NCBI GenBank assembly: GCA_020437105.1
Contig: JAGQWR010000078.1
Coordinates: forward strand, 1 to 34,323
DNA from: Saprospiraceae bacterium
Lineage (GTDB): Bacteria > Bacteroidota > Bacteroidia > Chitinophagales > Saprospiraceae
Length of the DNA: 34,323 bases
Direction of reading: 5' to 3'
Shown here: piece by piece, positions 8,876-18,167 of the stretch
Numbering within the stretch: position 1 is the first letter of the stretch
Layout of the letters: every line of letters begins with the position of its first letter
Notes under the pieces: model-generated
Told to the model about the DNA's origin: nothing
Database searches by the model: none
Seen by the model: only the letters and a program-made list of their open reading frames with translations
Translations under genes and position numbers: made by a program

Positions 8876-11800
8876 ATGAAGTTTTTACCCCCTAACTTCA
8901 AAGTGCAGTCTGTCCTATCCATCGGTTTTGGTCGGATGCTGCCTTTGTTTGTATTCCTGATTTTATCACAAAATCTTCAGGCACAACTTTCCGTTAGTTT
9001 ACTGGCTTCCCCGCCTCCTTGTGGCGGGATCAACAGCGGCAGTATAATCGCGATGCCTTCCAATGGTATTCCTCCTTACCAATTTATTTGGAATACCGGA
9101 GCAACTACCCAAACAATTACAAATCTGGGGCCTGGTACTTATTCCGTCACTGTTACAGATTCAGGAACAGAGACTGCATTTGCTTCCGTTCTGCTAAATT
9201 CACCCCCAGAGCTGGGAGCTGTTCTAACGCTGAACAGCTGTACGTTTCCCGGTACTATAACAGCAAATCCCAACGGGGGAACACCCCCTTATGGCTACAA
9301 CTGGAGCACCGGAGCGACTACCCAAACCATTTCGTACATGAACCCCGGCCAATATTGCGTAACGGTTACAGATGACCATAGTTGCGGAGTAGGGGTTTGT
9401 ATTGTTGTGCCTAATGCACCCCCGACGGTTCAGGTCACGACAACTGATGTCCTCTGTGCCGGCGATATGGATGGTACGGCTACAGCTACTGCCATGAATG
9501 GTACGCCTCCTTATTCTTATTTATGGAATACCGGTGCAACTACCCAGACGATTGTAAACTTAGGTCCGGGTACCTATTGCGTAACCGTTACCGATGATTC
9601 GGGTTGTACGGCAAGTGATTGTGGTACGGTTTCTCAACCGCCACCATTAACCGTGACGGCTATGGGCCAAAATCCGTTTTGCAATGGAGATACTAATGGT
9701 ACTGCAGCCGCTTCCGCGAATGGAGGTACACCCCCGATTTCTTATTTGTGGAGCACCGGCCAAACCAGTCCTGTTATTACAGGGCTGGCAGAAGGTACCT
9801 ATTCGGTAACAGCTACAGATGCCAACGATTGTGAAGCAGTTGCTACCGTTACTTTGATCGATCAGTCTAATATCACTGTTCAGGCAAGTGCAACTGATGT
9901 GGTCTGTTTTGGAGACATGGATGGAACAGCTACCGCTATGGCTTCCCTTGGAGTCGCACCTTATTCTTATCTATGGAATACGGGCGCAAATACCCAAACA
10001 ATAACTGGTTTGGCTGCCGGTTCTTATTCGGTTACAGCTTCCGATCAATTGGGTTGTACAGCAGTAACTACTGTCCAGGTTGGCGGCCCCGGCCCCTTTA
10101 ATGTAATGGTTTCCGGCGCAAATGTTAGTTCTTGCGGGGCTGCAGATGGTTCCGCTACTGCTACTCCGGTAGGTGGAGTACCACCTTTTACCTATTCCTG
10201 GAACAATGGCGGAAATACCCAGACCATCACCGGGTTAATTGGAGGAGTCTATATTGTAACCATAACAGATGCCACCGGTTGTACAGCCAACGGAAGCATA
10301 TTTATAGGAGAACCCACAACTTTGGCCCTCACCATTAATGCTACCGACGAACAATGTGATAATGCAAATGATGGTTCCGCGACAGCGGTACCAATGGGAG
10401 GCAATGCACCCTACTCCTATATTTGGTCCACCGGACAAATGACGCAAACGATTTCCAATCTGGCACCAGGCCTCTATTCTGTGACCGTCATGGATGCGGG
10501 GGGATGTATCGGCGATGCTTCGGTTGTGATCATGCCCGCTTTAAGTTTCTCTGTTTCGGTATCCGATACAGATGTGGACTGTTTTGGCGATGCAACAGGC
10601 ACGGCCATTGCTACGCCGGCAGGTGGAGTGGCTCCCTATGTTTACCTGTGGTCAAATGGACAGTCAACACAAAGTATTTCTGGCCTCACAGCAGGTGCAT
10701 ACATGCTAACCGTTACGGACGCCAATGGCTGTGAAGCATTTGGTGTGGCTGTCATCGAACAACCCGACCAACTTCTGTTAGAAATAACCATTGTTAATAA
10801 TCTCTGTGCTCCCGGAAATGCAAGCGCAGTTGCTGTGGTGGAGGGTGGTACTATGCCTTATGCTTATTTATGGAATACCGGTGCAACTACACCAGTGATT
10901 TCCGGCCTGTTCCCGGGAGTGTACTCCCTTACAGTAACAGATGCGAATGGCTGTACCGTTTCACAAACAGTAGAAGTTGTTCCGCCAGACCAGATCATTT
11001 TGGATATTCAGGAAACAGATATCACCTGTAATGGTGCTATGGATGGAAGTCTGACCGTTCTGGCGAGCGGCGGACAAGCACCATATAGCTATATCTGGAA
11101 TACAGGTGCAACGAGTCCTACAATTAGCAATCTGGGGCCTGGGGTGTATGCAGTTACCGTAACCGACGCCAACGGCTGCCAGGCGACCGATAATGAATTA
11201 CTCCTCCAACCGGCAGTATTAACGCTGAGCATAAATGGAAATAATGCAACCTGTCCAAACGGAAATGATGGTACAGCGACTGCTTCCGCAAGCGGCGGTA
11301 CGAGTCCATATTCTTATATGTGGAGTAACGGACAAAGCGGACCAAATGTCATTAACCTAAGTCCGGGTGTTTATACTGTTACCGCCACGGATGCCCATGA
11401 TTGTGTGGCGATCGGTTCCGTAACGATTGAATCCGAAAGTAACCTGTCCCTGACCATTCAGGTACAACAACAACCTTGTCCGACAGGGGCAGGGGGCAGC
11501 CTGGAAGGCGTTGTAACTGGTGGGGCCAATCCAATTACCTACCTGTGGAGCACCGGGGATAATACCCCGATCATAACAGGTCTGGCAGCGGGCAATTATG
11601 GCTTAACGGTCAGTGATGCATTAGGATGTGTAGCCAGTCAAACGGTTGATCTGATCTCCCTGCAAGGACCCGTATGTCAGGCAATTGTTACCCAGCCGGT
11701 AAGTACAGCAGGTGCCTCCGATGGAGCCGTAGCGGTGATCCCAAGCGGCGGAACAGCGCCTTATACGTACTTGTGGAGCAATGGTATCATGACGGCAGAT

Positions 11801-13357
11801 AATGCCGGTTTACCGGAAGGAATTTACTCTGTAACTGTTACCGATGCCAATGGTTGTGAAACAACCTGTACAGTTCAACTGGGTGTGGTGCCTACGGCAA
11901 AAGTCGGCAATAAGGTTTGGGAGGATCTGGATGAAGATGGCATACAGGATTCCGGCGAACCGGGCTATCCAAATGTATCTGTCAACCTGACCGGTACCGA
12001 CGAAAATGGTAATCCGGTAGATCTGAATACCACAACAGATGCAGCAGGTATGTATCTGTTTAATCCGATTCCGCCAGGTTTATATAAAATCACTTTTGGG
12101 CTTCCGCCGAATTATACTTTTACGCTGCCGAATGTAGGCAACGATAGCTTTGACAGCGATGCAAACCCAAATACGGGCATGACCGATTTCTTCATTCTGG
12201 CAAATGGCGATTGTGATACCACCCGGGATGCAGGCGTTTATCTTTTCTGCGAAAATGTGACTTATCCGGGGCAAATCTCCGGAGACGAAACACTTTGCGG
12301 ACCAGGAAATGATCCGGGACCAATTGTGGAAGTTTTGCCGCCATCCGGTGGTACGGGTCCGCTGGAGTACCTGTGGATGTTTAACATCGACTCCGGACCA
12401 TTTGATCCGAATGTGTGGAATCCTATTCCAAACTCAAATAGCCCGAACTACGACCCGGGACCAATTACTGCAACGACCTATTACATTCGGTGTGTCCGAC
12501 GGGAAGGCTGTGTGCAGTTTCTGGAATCAAATATCGTAGTGAAAGTGGTGGACGATGTAGCAGTCGCTATTGTCAACGGACCGGAATCTACCTGTCTGAA
12601 TGAAGCCACTACTTACAGTGCACCCGACAACGGACCAGGTGCTACCTATAGTTGGAACTTTGGCACCGGAGCTGTGCCGGCCACCAGTACCCAGCAAATG
12701 GTAGATGTTACCTGGACAACCATCGGATTTAAAACAATTACCCTGGTTGTAACCAATGATGGCTGTACCTCTTATGCCAGTCTGGATATCATTGTAACAA
12801 ACAGTCCGGCATTTTGTGATATTCCATTCCAGATGTCGGCTCAGGTAAATCCGCAGGCGATTGTACAGTTGGAGTGGTCAATGGATTGGCTGGATGCGCC
12901 GCACCAATTTACCGCACAACGGGCAGTTGTAGGTACAGAATTTATTAACATCTCTGAGTTGGATTATCAGCAAGGGCAAGTGGACTATTCATACCTGGAT
13001 CTCAACGCACCAGATGGTTGGGTCCGCTACCGGGTAATGCTGGAAGATGAAATAGGCAATCAGGTGTATTCCAACATCGTGGAAGTACTGGTAAAACGCA
13101 AGGCTAAGCCGTGGCGTCCAAGAGCCTATCCAAACCCTACTGATGGCAATATCGTCTTTGAGTTGGGGGATGCAGGTGCCGAAGCCTCTACGATTCAGGT
13201 CCGCTCGCTGACAGGTAAAGTGCTAAAAACGATTTCGATAGATCCCGGTAATTCAGAAATCACTATTTCGATAGGAGATTTACCTGATGCCGTTTACCTT
13301 TTTGAATGGCAACGAGCAGATGGAAGTGTAGAAACCATCCGGGTTATTAAGATTTAA
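8876..13357 (+). CDS. SprB-repeat adhesin 1 with SdrD-B-like domain and T9SS type A sorting domain
   Basis: 1493 aa with a long signal peptide ending LILSQNLQAQ; ATG 8876 is used, and an internal ATG at 8936 is possible. Residues about 37-1003 hold 13 tandem repeats of ~74 aa, each with a Cys near its start, the core PPYSYLWNTGATTQTI..L.PG.Y.VTVTD..GC, and a short linker; this is the SprB repeat of gliding-motility adhesins. An SdrD B-type domain (about 1005-1125; VGNKVWEDLDEDGIQDSGEPG) has a DxDxDG-like calcium loop. A Cys-containing module (about 1125-1225, shared with the adhesin at 24659) follows, then a PKD-like domain, an Fn3-like stretch (from about 1318) and a type A sorting domain (PNPTDGNIVFEL to IRVIKI). 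The protein is expected on the cell surface, for attachment or gliding. It ends at a strong terminator. Confidence 0.92.
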   Translation: MKFLPPNFKVQSVLSIGFGRMLPLFVFLILSQNLQAQLSVSLLASPPPCGGINSGSIIAMPSNGIPPYQFIWNTGATTQTITNLGPGTYSVTVTDSGTETAFASVLLNSPPELGAVLTLNSCTFPGTITANPNGGTPPYGYNWSTGATTQTISYMNPGQYCVTVTDDHSCGVGVCIVVPNAPPTVQVTTTDVLCAGDMDGTATATAMNGTPPYSYLWNTGATTQTIVNLGPGTYCVTVTDDSGCTASDCGTVSQPPPLTVTAMGQNPFCNGDTNGTAAASANGGTPPISYLWSTGQTSPVITGLAEGTYSVTATDANDCEAVATVTLIDQSNITVQASATDVVCFGDMDGTATAMASLGVAPYSYLWNTGANTQTITGLAAGSYSVTASDQLGCTAVTTVQVGGPGPFNVMVSGANVSSCGAADGSATATPVGGVPPFTYSWNNGGNTQTITGLIGGVYIVTITDATGCTANGSIFIGEPTTLALTINATDEQCDNANDGSATAVPMGGNAPYSYIWSTGQMTQTISNLAPGLYSVTVMDAGGCIGDASVVIMPALSFSVSVSDTDVDCFGDATGTAIATPAGGVAPYVYLWSNGQSTQSISGLTAGAYMLTVTDANGCEAFGVAVIEQPDQLLLEITIVNNLCAPGNASAVAVVEGGTMPYAYLWNTGATTPVISGLFPGVYSLTVTDANGCTVSQTVEVVPPDQIILDIQETDITCNGAMDGSLTVLASGGQAPYSYIWNTGATSPTISNLGPGVYAVTVTDANGCQATDNELLLQPAVLTLSINGNNATCPNGNDGTATASASGGTSPYSYMWSNGQSGPNVINLSPGVYTVTATDAHDCVAIGSVTIESESNLSLTIQVQQQPCPTGAGGSLEGVVTGGANPITYLWSTGDNTPIITGLAAGNYGLTVSDALGCVASQTVDLISLQGPVCQAIVTQPVSTAGASDGAVAVIPSGGTAPYTYLWSNGIMTADNAGLPEGIYSVTVTDANGCETTCTVQLGVVPTAKVGNKVWEDLDEDGIQDSGEPGYPNVSVNLTGTDENGNPVDLNTTTDAAGMYLFNPIPPGLYKITFGLPPNYTFTLPNVGNDSFDSDANPNTGMTDFFILANGDCDTTRDAGVYLFCENVTYPGQISGDETLCGPGNDPGPIVEVLPPSGGTGPLEYLWMFNIDSGPFDPNVWNPIPNSNSPNYDPGPITATTYYIRCVRREGCVQFLESNIVVKVVDDVAVAIVNGPESTCLNEATTYSAPDNGPGATYSWNFGTGAVPATSTQQMVDVTWTTIGFKTITLVVTNDGCTSYASLDIIVTNSPAFCDIPFQMSAQVNPQAIVQLEWSMDWLDAPHQFTAQRAVVGTEFINISELDYQQGQVDYSYLDLNAPDGWVRYRVMLEDEIGNQVYSNIVEVLVKRKAKPWRPRAYPNPTDGNIVFELGDAGAEASTIQVRSLTGKVLKTISIDPGNSEITISIGDLPDAVYLFEWQRADGSVETIRVIKI
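9516..9543 (+). repeat. 28-nt exact direct repeat, copy 1 (within SprB repeat DNA)
   Basis: Identical to 10863-10890. The copies are 1347 nt apart (exactly 449 codons), so recombination between them would remove or add about six protein repeats in frame. Confidence 0.85.
10863..10890 (+). repeat. 28-nt exact direct repeat, copy 2
   Basis: Second copy of the 9516-9543 sequence. It encodes YLWNTGATT, the core of the SprB repeat. Confidence 0.85.
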
Positions 13358-13380
13358 TTGGTAAGGGTTTATTCTTTAGG

Positions 13381-13418
13381 CAGCCATTCGCACCCCCCGC
13401 GAATGGCTGTTCTTTTTT
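13381..13418 (+). terminator. Rho-independent terminator after adhesin 1
   Basis: CAGCCATTCGC (13381-13391) and GCGAATGGCTG (13399-13409) form a perfect 11-bp GC-rich stem with an ACCCCCC loop, followed by TTCTTTTTTT. It starts 24 nt after the stop codon at 13357. Confidence 0.92.
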
Positions 13419-13469
13419 TCGGTAATTTGGATTCATCCATTACTTTTGATCGGCTAAAAAAAATGTATT

Positions 13470-14327
13470 ATGGAATTTATCCTGCCAAACTTTGGGCATC
13501 TGGAAATCTGGATGAGCCTGCTTACACTGACCTTCCTGGAAATTGTCCTGGGGATAGATAACATCATCTTTATTTCTATCGCCTCCAATAAATTACCGGA
13601 GGATCAGCAAAAGCGAGCGACAAATATTGGGATGTTACTCGCCATGGTGCTGCGCATTGTCCTTCTGTTTGGGATTTCGGTCCTCATTGCCATGGAAAAA
13701 CCCTGGCTGGAGTTTCACTCCAGCTGGATCTCTGCAGCTTTTTCCGGACAAAGCATCATCCTTATTGCAGGTGGATTCTTTCTGCTGTATAAGAGTACCT
13801 CTGAGATTCATCATAAACTGGAAGGCGAGGACGGAAGCGATGAAATGAAAAGACGGGGCAAAAAAGGGGTGACTATTTCCAATGTGATCACTCAAATTAC
13901 CCTGATTAATATCGTATTTTCATTTGATTCCATTCTGACAGCAGTTGGCATGACCAATGGCCTGCATGGTGCTCTTGTTATTATGATTATTGCCGTAGTC
14001 ATTTCTGTATTGATCATGATGCTTTTTGCGCATCCGGTCGCCAAATTTGTCAATAAACACCCTTCGGTGCAAATGCTGGGCATGGCCTTCCTGCTTTTAA
14101 TTGGGTTTATGCTTATAGCAGAGGGCGCACATATTGCCCATCTCGAAATTGCCGGCTCGACTGTTGGTACCGTTCCTAAAGGATATTTATACTTCTCCAT
14201 CGCCTTTTCGCTACTGGTAGAATTCCTGAATATGCGGCTGCGGAAAGGAAAACAAGATCCGGTTGTTTTACGCGATGTCAAGCAGGAAGCTGTAGCCCAG
14301 GGCTGGATAGAAAAAGAGGAAAATTAA
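13470..14327 (+). CDS. TerC-family integral membrane protein
   Basis: 285 aa, ATG at 13470. The TerC signature is clear: EIVLGIDNIIFIS in the first helix (E24, D30, N31), the matching acidic motif FSFDSILTAVGM in the second half (D153), and about seven to eight hydrophobic segments. A charged cytoplasmic loop (HHKLEGEDGSDEMKRRGKKG) divides the two halves. TerC/Alx/YkoY-type proteins are inner-membrane proteins linked to metal (often manganese) efflux, or to tellurite resistance when found with ter genes. No ter genes are seen here, so a housekeeping metal-handling role is more likely. The stop codon overlaps that of the convergent glycosyltransferase gene, leaving no room for a terminator between them. 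Confidence 0.93.
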   Translation: MEFILPNFGHLEIWMSLLTLTFLEIVLGIDNIIFISIASNKLPEDQQKRATNIGMLLAMVLRIVLLFGISVLIAMEKPWLEFHSSWISAAFSGQSIILIAGGFFLLYKSTSEIHHKLEGEDGSDEMKRRGKKGVTISNVITQITLINIVFSFDSILTAVGMTNGLHGALVIMIIAVVISVLIMMLFAHPVAKFVNKHPSVQMLGMAFLLLIGFMLIAEGAHIAHLEIAGSTVGTVPKGYLYFSIAFSLLVEFLNMRLRKGKQDPVVLRDVKQEAVAQGWIEKEEN

Positions 14328-15349
14328 TGCGATTTCCTTTTCCAGATGGATTCTAATAAGCCTTGCCAGGTGCCGAGGCCGTAGGCGAGATGTATGCCAT
14401 GAAAACCAATCCAGGCATACAAACCCGTCCAAAATCCTTGTTTTTTGGCGATTTGAATGGCTGCAAAACTGATAATGAACAAATAGAGCGCGAGGAAAAC
14501 AGCAAATGCGCTTTTCCAGATCATTGGGATGGCCAGGCAACTTATAATACCAAGACAAAGCAAGTATCCGGTAAACAAAAAAGGAATGAAATGCCGCAGG
14601 GATAAGGCACCCATTTCACCGGTATAGACTATGGTCAAAGGTACCCATCTGCCGGTCTGGTAATTGTTTTCCCACATGCCCCGGAAGGTATCCCGGGCAT
14701 AATAAATACAATAAACCTCCGGAATCAACATAATCTTCCCGCCTGCCCGTCGGATTCGCTTATTCAACTCAATATCCTGATTTCGGATCAGGCGCTCATC
14801 GTATAAGCCATATTCGTCAAACACCGCTCTTGGATAGCAGCCAAAAGGCACTGTGTCCACTTCGGTGGGTTCGTTCACCCCAAGCCGAAATAATGAATTG
14901 CCCACACCCAGCGGATGCGATAAAACTGCCGCAATCGCTTTGGCTTTTGGATGATCCGCCCGCGGACGGGTTTCCCAGATTCCGCCAACATTGGCAGCGC
15001 CGGTTTTTAATGACCAGTAAACCAGTTTTTCGACATAATCAGCCGGGTAGGAGCCGTGTGCATCCAGGCGAATGAGTATTTCGCCCCGGCTTTCCCGAAT
15101 ACCCAGATTCATGGCCTGTGGTACGTACTTGGCGGGATTGTCTATCCACTTAATCATCGGATGATTTTGCGCTGCCCGGTATAAGATTTCGCGGGTGCCA
15201 TCGGTGCTGCCGCCGTCCAGGAAAAGCACTTCCATCCTTTCTAAAGTGTAACTCTGGTTCAGGATATCCTGAATAACGGCCTCGATAAAAGATGTTTCGT
15301 TATAGCAGGGAATAAGGAGACTAACCTGTATGTGATTTTGCGACTTCAT
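14324..15349 (-). CDS. Glycosyltransferase family 2 with C-terminal membrane helices (ExoA-like)
   Basis: 341 aa from ATG 15349 (MKSQNHIQVSLLIPCYNE). A longer frame up to 15445 would run into the upstream gene and put 32 residues before the fold, so it is rejected. The GT-A fold shows LLIPCYNE, FLDGGSTDGT (about 43-52), RLDAHGSYP (D96-A-H98 in the place of DxD) and QDIELNKRIRRAGG. At least two membrane helices lie at the C terminus (HFIPFLFTGYLLCLGIISCL, then FAVFLALYLFIISFAAI). This resembles membrane-bound transferases such as ExoA, which add a sugar to a lipid-linked oligosaccharide. It is the last gene of a three-gene glycosyltransferase operon, starting 7 nt after the stop of its upstream neighbour. 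Confidence 0.9.
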   Translation of the reverse strand: MKSQNHIQVSLLIPCYNETSFIEAVIQDILNQSYTLERMEVLFLDGGSTDGTREILYRAAQNHPMIKWIDNPAKYVPQAMNLGIRESRGEILIRLDAHGSYPADYVEKLVYWSLKTGAANVGGIWETRPRADHPKAKAIAAVLSHPLGVGNSLFRLGVNEPTEVDTVPFGCYPRAVFDEYGLYDERLIRNQDIELNKRIRRAGGKIMLIPEVYCIYYARDTFRGMWENNYQTGRWVPLTIVYTGEMGALSLRHFIPFLFTGYLLCLGIISCLAIPMIWKSAFAVFLALYLFIISFAAIQIAKKQGFWTGLYAWIGFHGIHLAYGLGTWQGLLESIWKRKSH

Positions 15350-15356
15350 CTGCAAT

Positions 15357-16475
15357 TTAACCTTGAAGCAGGGTAGTGTACAGTCCGAGTAAACGGGCTT
15401 CCTCGCTTCCCCAATTAAACGAATCTTCCATTGCCCGACGCGCATTTTTTCCCAAAACAGCTAAACGATCGGGATCGGCGAGCAGCGTTTGAACAGCTTC
15501 TCGGATAGCTGCCGGATCTGCCGGGTTTACGCAAAGTCCACATTGGGCTTGCTCTACAATATTGCGCCAGCGCTCAAAGTCTGAGCAAATGACGGGCAGA
15601 CTGGCTGCCATATATTCAAAGAGTTTGTTTGGTTGATTTTTGGTGTGATTTGGGGCCGGCAAAAAGGTGACGATACCAATGTTGCTTTGTGATAAAATTT
15701 CGGCAACTTCTTCCCGGCTTTTTCTCCCCACAAAATCTACCCGCTGCCACTGTGGGTGCTGCCGGATGGCATTTTCCAGAGTTTGCGTCTCAAAATAACC
15801 AACCAGACATAAACGCCAGGTATCTCCGGGTATTAAACTATCAAGAAGTTGCCGAATGCCTCGTATCTCACTGATAAGCCCCACATAGGTTACATCATAT
15901 TTTTTTTCGACGCCTGTACTTTTGGGGAGCAAAAAGGTGTCTAGTCTTGGGTAGTTATTTACTTCAATAACCCTCGGATTGATAGCCAAAAAACGATCCC
16001 TGACCAGGTCGGTAGCGGTAACAACAGCATCCATTTTAGCCACCATCCGGTTTTCGTATTGCTCAAAGATCCAGGCAATGGGCAGCCTCAGGATTGCCGG
16101 CAAATATTTTTTTGTCCGAATTTGATGCGGCACATGTTCGTGTGAATCGTAGATTACCTTTTTTCCGGCCGCCTGCAACTTGCGACCCAGCGGCAATAAT
16201 TCCGGATCATGGAAGTGATAAATCCGGGCATCCAGCTCCATGGCCTTGTTGAATAATAACTTTGGCGCACGCCGCATCCGGTCGAGGCGATTGCTAATTG
16301 GCGTATTTAGCGAATGAATCTGTACCCCTTTTACCGTTTGTGACTCCTGGTTCAGAACCAGAAAATGCACCTCGTAGCCATGTTGAGCCAACGAAACACA
16401 TTCCCGATGCAGAATCCGCGTGTCCAGACTATAATGGACAGAACTGATATGGCAAACCCTGATTTTCCGGGACAT
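15357..16475 (-). CDS. Glycosyltransferase family 4
   Basis: 372 aa, ATG at 16475. The N-terminal Rossmann half has VCHISSVHYSLDTRILHRECVSL and GYEVHFLVL. The C-terminal half has the nucleotide-sugar site of GT-B retaining enzymes: YVGLISEIRGI, NQPNKLFEYMAASLPVICSD (the E in KLFEYMAA is the usual family Glu), and a final region with PADPAAIREAVQTLL. It should move a sugar from a nucleotide donor to a glycan acceptor at the cytoplasmic face. The start lies 2 nt after the stop of the preceding GT4, so the two are surely co-transcribed and look like diverged paralogues. Sugar and acceptor cannot be told. Confidence 0.92.
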   Translation of the reverse strand: MSRKIRVCHISSVHYSLDTRILHRECVSLAQHGYEVHFLVLNQESQTVKGVQIHSLNTPISNRLDRMRRAPKLLFNKAMELDARIYHFHDPELLPLGRKLQAAGKKVIYDSHEHVPHQIRTKKYLPAILRLPIAWIFEQYENRMVAKMDAVVTATDLVRDRFLAINPRVIEVNNYPRLDTFLLPKSTGVEKKYDVTYVGLISEIRGIRQLLDSLIPGDTWRLCLVGYFETQTLENAIRQHPQWQRVDFVGRKSREEVAEILSQSNIGIVTFLPAPNHTKNQPNKLFEYMAASLPVICSDFERWRNIVEQAQCGLCVNPADPAAIREAVQTLLADPDRLAVLGKNARRAMEDSFNWGSEEARLLGLYTTLLQG

Positions 16476-16477
16476 AA

Positions 16478-17614
16478 TTATCTGATTTCGCGATATGCGG
16501 CTAATAATACTTTTTCCTGAGCTTCCCAGGTATAAACACTGGCTGCCTTTTCAAATGCAGCGCGGCGGCTAAATTTATCCACCTGTGCCAAGTCGAGAAT
16601 CGCCTGTTTTACCGCTTCTTTATTTCGAAAATCCGGAAGTATCATGCCGAGATTCGGGTCTTTCAATACGTATTTCAATCCCTGCAGGTCGGATGCCAAT
16701 ACGGGTACGCCTGCCATGATATACTGGAAAATTTTATTGCCAATTGTCAATTGATGATTGCCGGTGCGGCCCTGATATATACAAAAGCCAACATCGGCAT
16801 CAGAAGTGTATCGGTGCAATTCGACCGGCGATACAGCCGGGTGGAAATGGATATTTGAATGGGCCTGTGCTGCTGCCTGAACAGTCTCTGTCATGGGGCC
16901 ATAACCCAGGAAAACAAGCTGATAGGCATCCGGAAGTTCCTGGAAAATCTCCAAAAGCAACTCTACGCCCCGTTTTGGGATCAGCCCGCCCTGGTAGAGG
17001 AAAATCTTTTGCTCCGGCGTAATCTGTAAGGCTTTACGCAGTAAATTTTCGCCGGAAGGCAGGGCATAATTCGGACAGTTCATCACAACGGCTGGTTCCG
17101 GAATTCCATAACGCGCTACATAAGCCTTTGCTACCAGAGGACTTACGGTCAGGACCTTATTGGCTCTTTTTATAAACAGCCTTTCGGCGAAAGCCAGCGC
17201 CCATTGCGGATAATTATTGCTTCCTTTTTCTGCCTTATCAAATTCCAGTTCATGGGCATCATACAGGATCTTTAGCTTCCAGTTGAAAAACCAGCGACTA
17301 AAAACAGCCAACGGTAGGGGCTCTACATCATTGACATGAAAAATATCTGCCTTTCGGGCAAAACCCCAGGCGGTGCGAAGTGTAAATTCAAGTAGCTTGA
17401 AAACCTGGATAAAGCGATTTTTTGACCAGCTCCGGGAGCGTATTTGAATGCGGTGTACCGGAATGCCTTCCACGATTTCAAACGCCGGGAGATCACCCTC
17501 CAGCATGGCCACCACTTCTACCTCATAGCCCGCAGCCTGAAGGCTCAGGCATTCTTTCAGTACCCGGCTATCGTGGGTAAAGGGATTGAGGACTATTGAA
17601 ATAACTTTTGGCAT
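16478..17614 (-). CDS. Glycosyltransferase family 4, first gene of the operon
   Basis: 378 aa from ATG 17614 (MPKVISIVLNPFTHDSRVLKECLSL). A TTG 126 nt upstream would add a Cys-rich tail unlike the family, so it is rejected. Family features are HDSRVLKE near the N terminus, FHVNDVEPLPLA, the donor-site start FLYQGGLIPKRGVELLLE, and GNKIFQYIMAGVPVLASDLQG with downstream helices. It is close in plan to the next gene. The gene is divergent from the DoxX-like gene at 17764 across a 149-nt spacer. Together the three transferases probably extend a capsule, exopolysaccharide or O-glycan, but no polymerase, flippase or sugar-synthesis gene is in view. Confidence 0.91.
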   Translation of the reverse strand: MPKVISIVLNPFTHDSRVLKECLSLQAAGYEVEVVAMLEGDLPAFEIVEGIPVHRIQIRSRSWSKNRFIQVFKLLEFTLRTAWGFARKADIFHVNDVEPLPLAVFSRWFFNWKLKILYDAHELEFDKAEKGSNNYPQWALAFAERLFIKRANKVLTVSPLVAKAYVARYGIPEPAVVMNCPNYALPSGENLLRKALQITPEQKIFLYQGGLIPKRGVELLLEIFQELPDAYQLVFLGYGPMTETVQAAAQAHSNIHFHPAVSPVELHRYTSDADVGFCIYQGRTGNHQLTIGNKIFQYIMAGVPVLASDLQGLKYVLKDPNLGMILPDFRNKEAVKQAILDLAQVDKFSRRAAFEKAASVYTWEAQEKVLLAAYREIR

Positions 17615-17725
17615 TTGCGGCTGATTAAAATTCCTGCAAATGTACAGCGCCAAAGCCGAATCGCAAACCAGACAACACAATCTGCACTTGCCTTCTCCCA
17701 AATAGGGGAAGCCATAAAAGCTTCC

Positions 17726-17733
17726 TATCTTTG
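17726..17733 (+). promoter_or_regulatory. Candidate -7 element for the DoxX-apbE-MbnP/MbnH operon
   Basis: TATCTTTG matches the Bacteroidota -7 consensus TAnnTTTG, 30 nt before the ATG at 17764. A second weaker match (TAATTTTG, 17749-17756) is too close to the start codon. No clear -33 element was found. Confidence 0.35.
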
Positions 17734-17763
17734 AGTCCAATCAACATATAATTTTGTCTGGAT

Positions 17764-18159
17764 ATGTACAACCGCGCCATTGATATCAGTCTGCTACTAC
17801 TACGAATTGGTTTTGGAGGTCTTATGATTGCGAACCATGGATGGCCCAAATTCATGCGTTTCTTTAACGGTGACCCATCCAGTTTCGGAGATCCCATTGG
17901 TCTGGGACCTGAAATATCGCTTGGCCTGGCCGTTTTTGCAGAGTTGTTTTGCGCCATTATGGTGGTTTTTGGTTTTTTCACCCGGGCAGCATTGGTTCCT
18001 TTAATGATTACCATGTTGGTGGCTTTTATAATGGTAAAAGGAGGCGATCTGTTTGGGGAAGGGGAACTGCCTCTGGTGTTTTTTATTCCCTATTTGGCCT
18101 TATTTATTGCCGGTCCCGGCTGGTATTCAATCGACGGACGATTTAGAAATAAAATTTAG
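17764..18159 (+). CDS. DoxX family membrane protein
   Basis: 131 aa with four predicted membrane helices: LLLLRIGFGGLMIANHGWPKF, LGLAVFAELFCAIMVVFGFF, VPLMITMLVAFIMV and VFFIPYLALFIAGPGWYSIDG. The pattern R.G.G..M..HG..K in helix 1, AE...A....G in helix 2 and the terminal GPG..S.D are typical of DoxX/SURF4-like proteins. Their biochemical role is poorly defined; some act with redox or thiol-stress partners. It is the first gene of a probable operon, with the apbE-like gene starting 8 nt after its stop, which suggests a redox-related role in the envelope. Confidence 0.88.
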   Translation: MYNRAIDISLLLLRIGFGGLMIANHGWPKFMRFFNGDPSSFGDPIGLGPEISLGLAVFAELFCAIMVVFGFFTRAALVPLMITMLVAFIMVKGGDLFGEGELPLVFFIPYLALFIAGPGWYSIDGRFRNKI

Positions 18160-18167
18160 TCTTCCTT

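Noticed and set aside
9000..11880. Possible CRISPR or tandem DNA repeat array
   Set aside because: Periodicity is that of ~74-aa protein repeats in an unbroken frame; at DNA level most units are diverged and there are no spacers.
13470..14327. Tellurite-resistance locus
   Set aside because: Only a TerC-family protein is present; no other ter genes are nearby, and the family is widespread as a metal-handling protein.
15350..15445. Longer start for the GT2 gene
   Set aside because: Would overlap the upstream GT4 coding region and add 32 residues unlike the family before the conserved fold start.
17615..17740. Extended N terminus for the first GT4 from a TTG
   Set aside because: The extra Cys-rich residues do not match the family, and ATG 17614 begins exactly at the first Rossmann strand.
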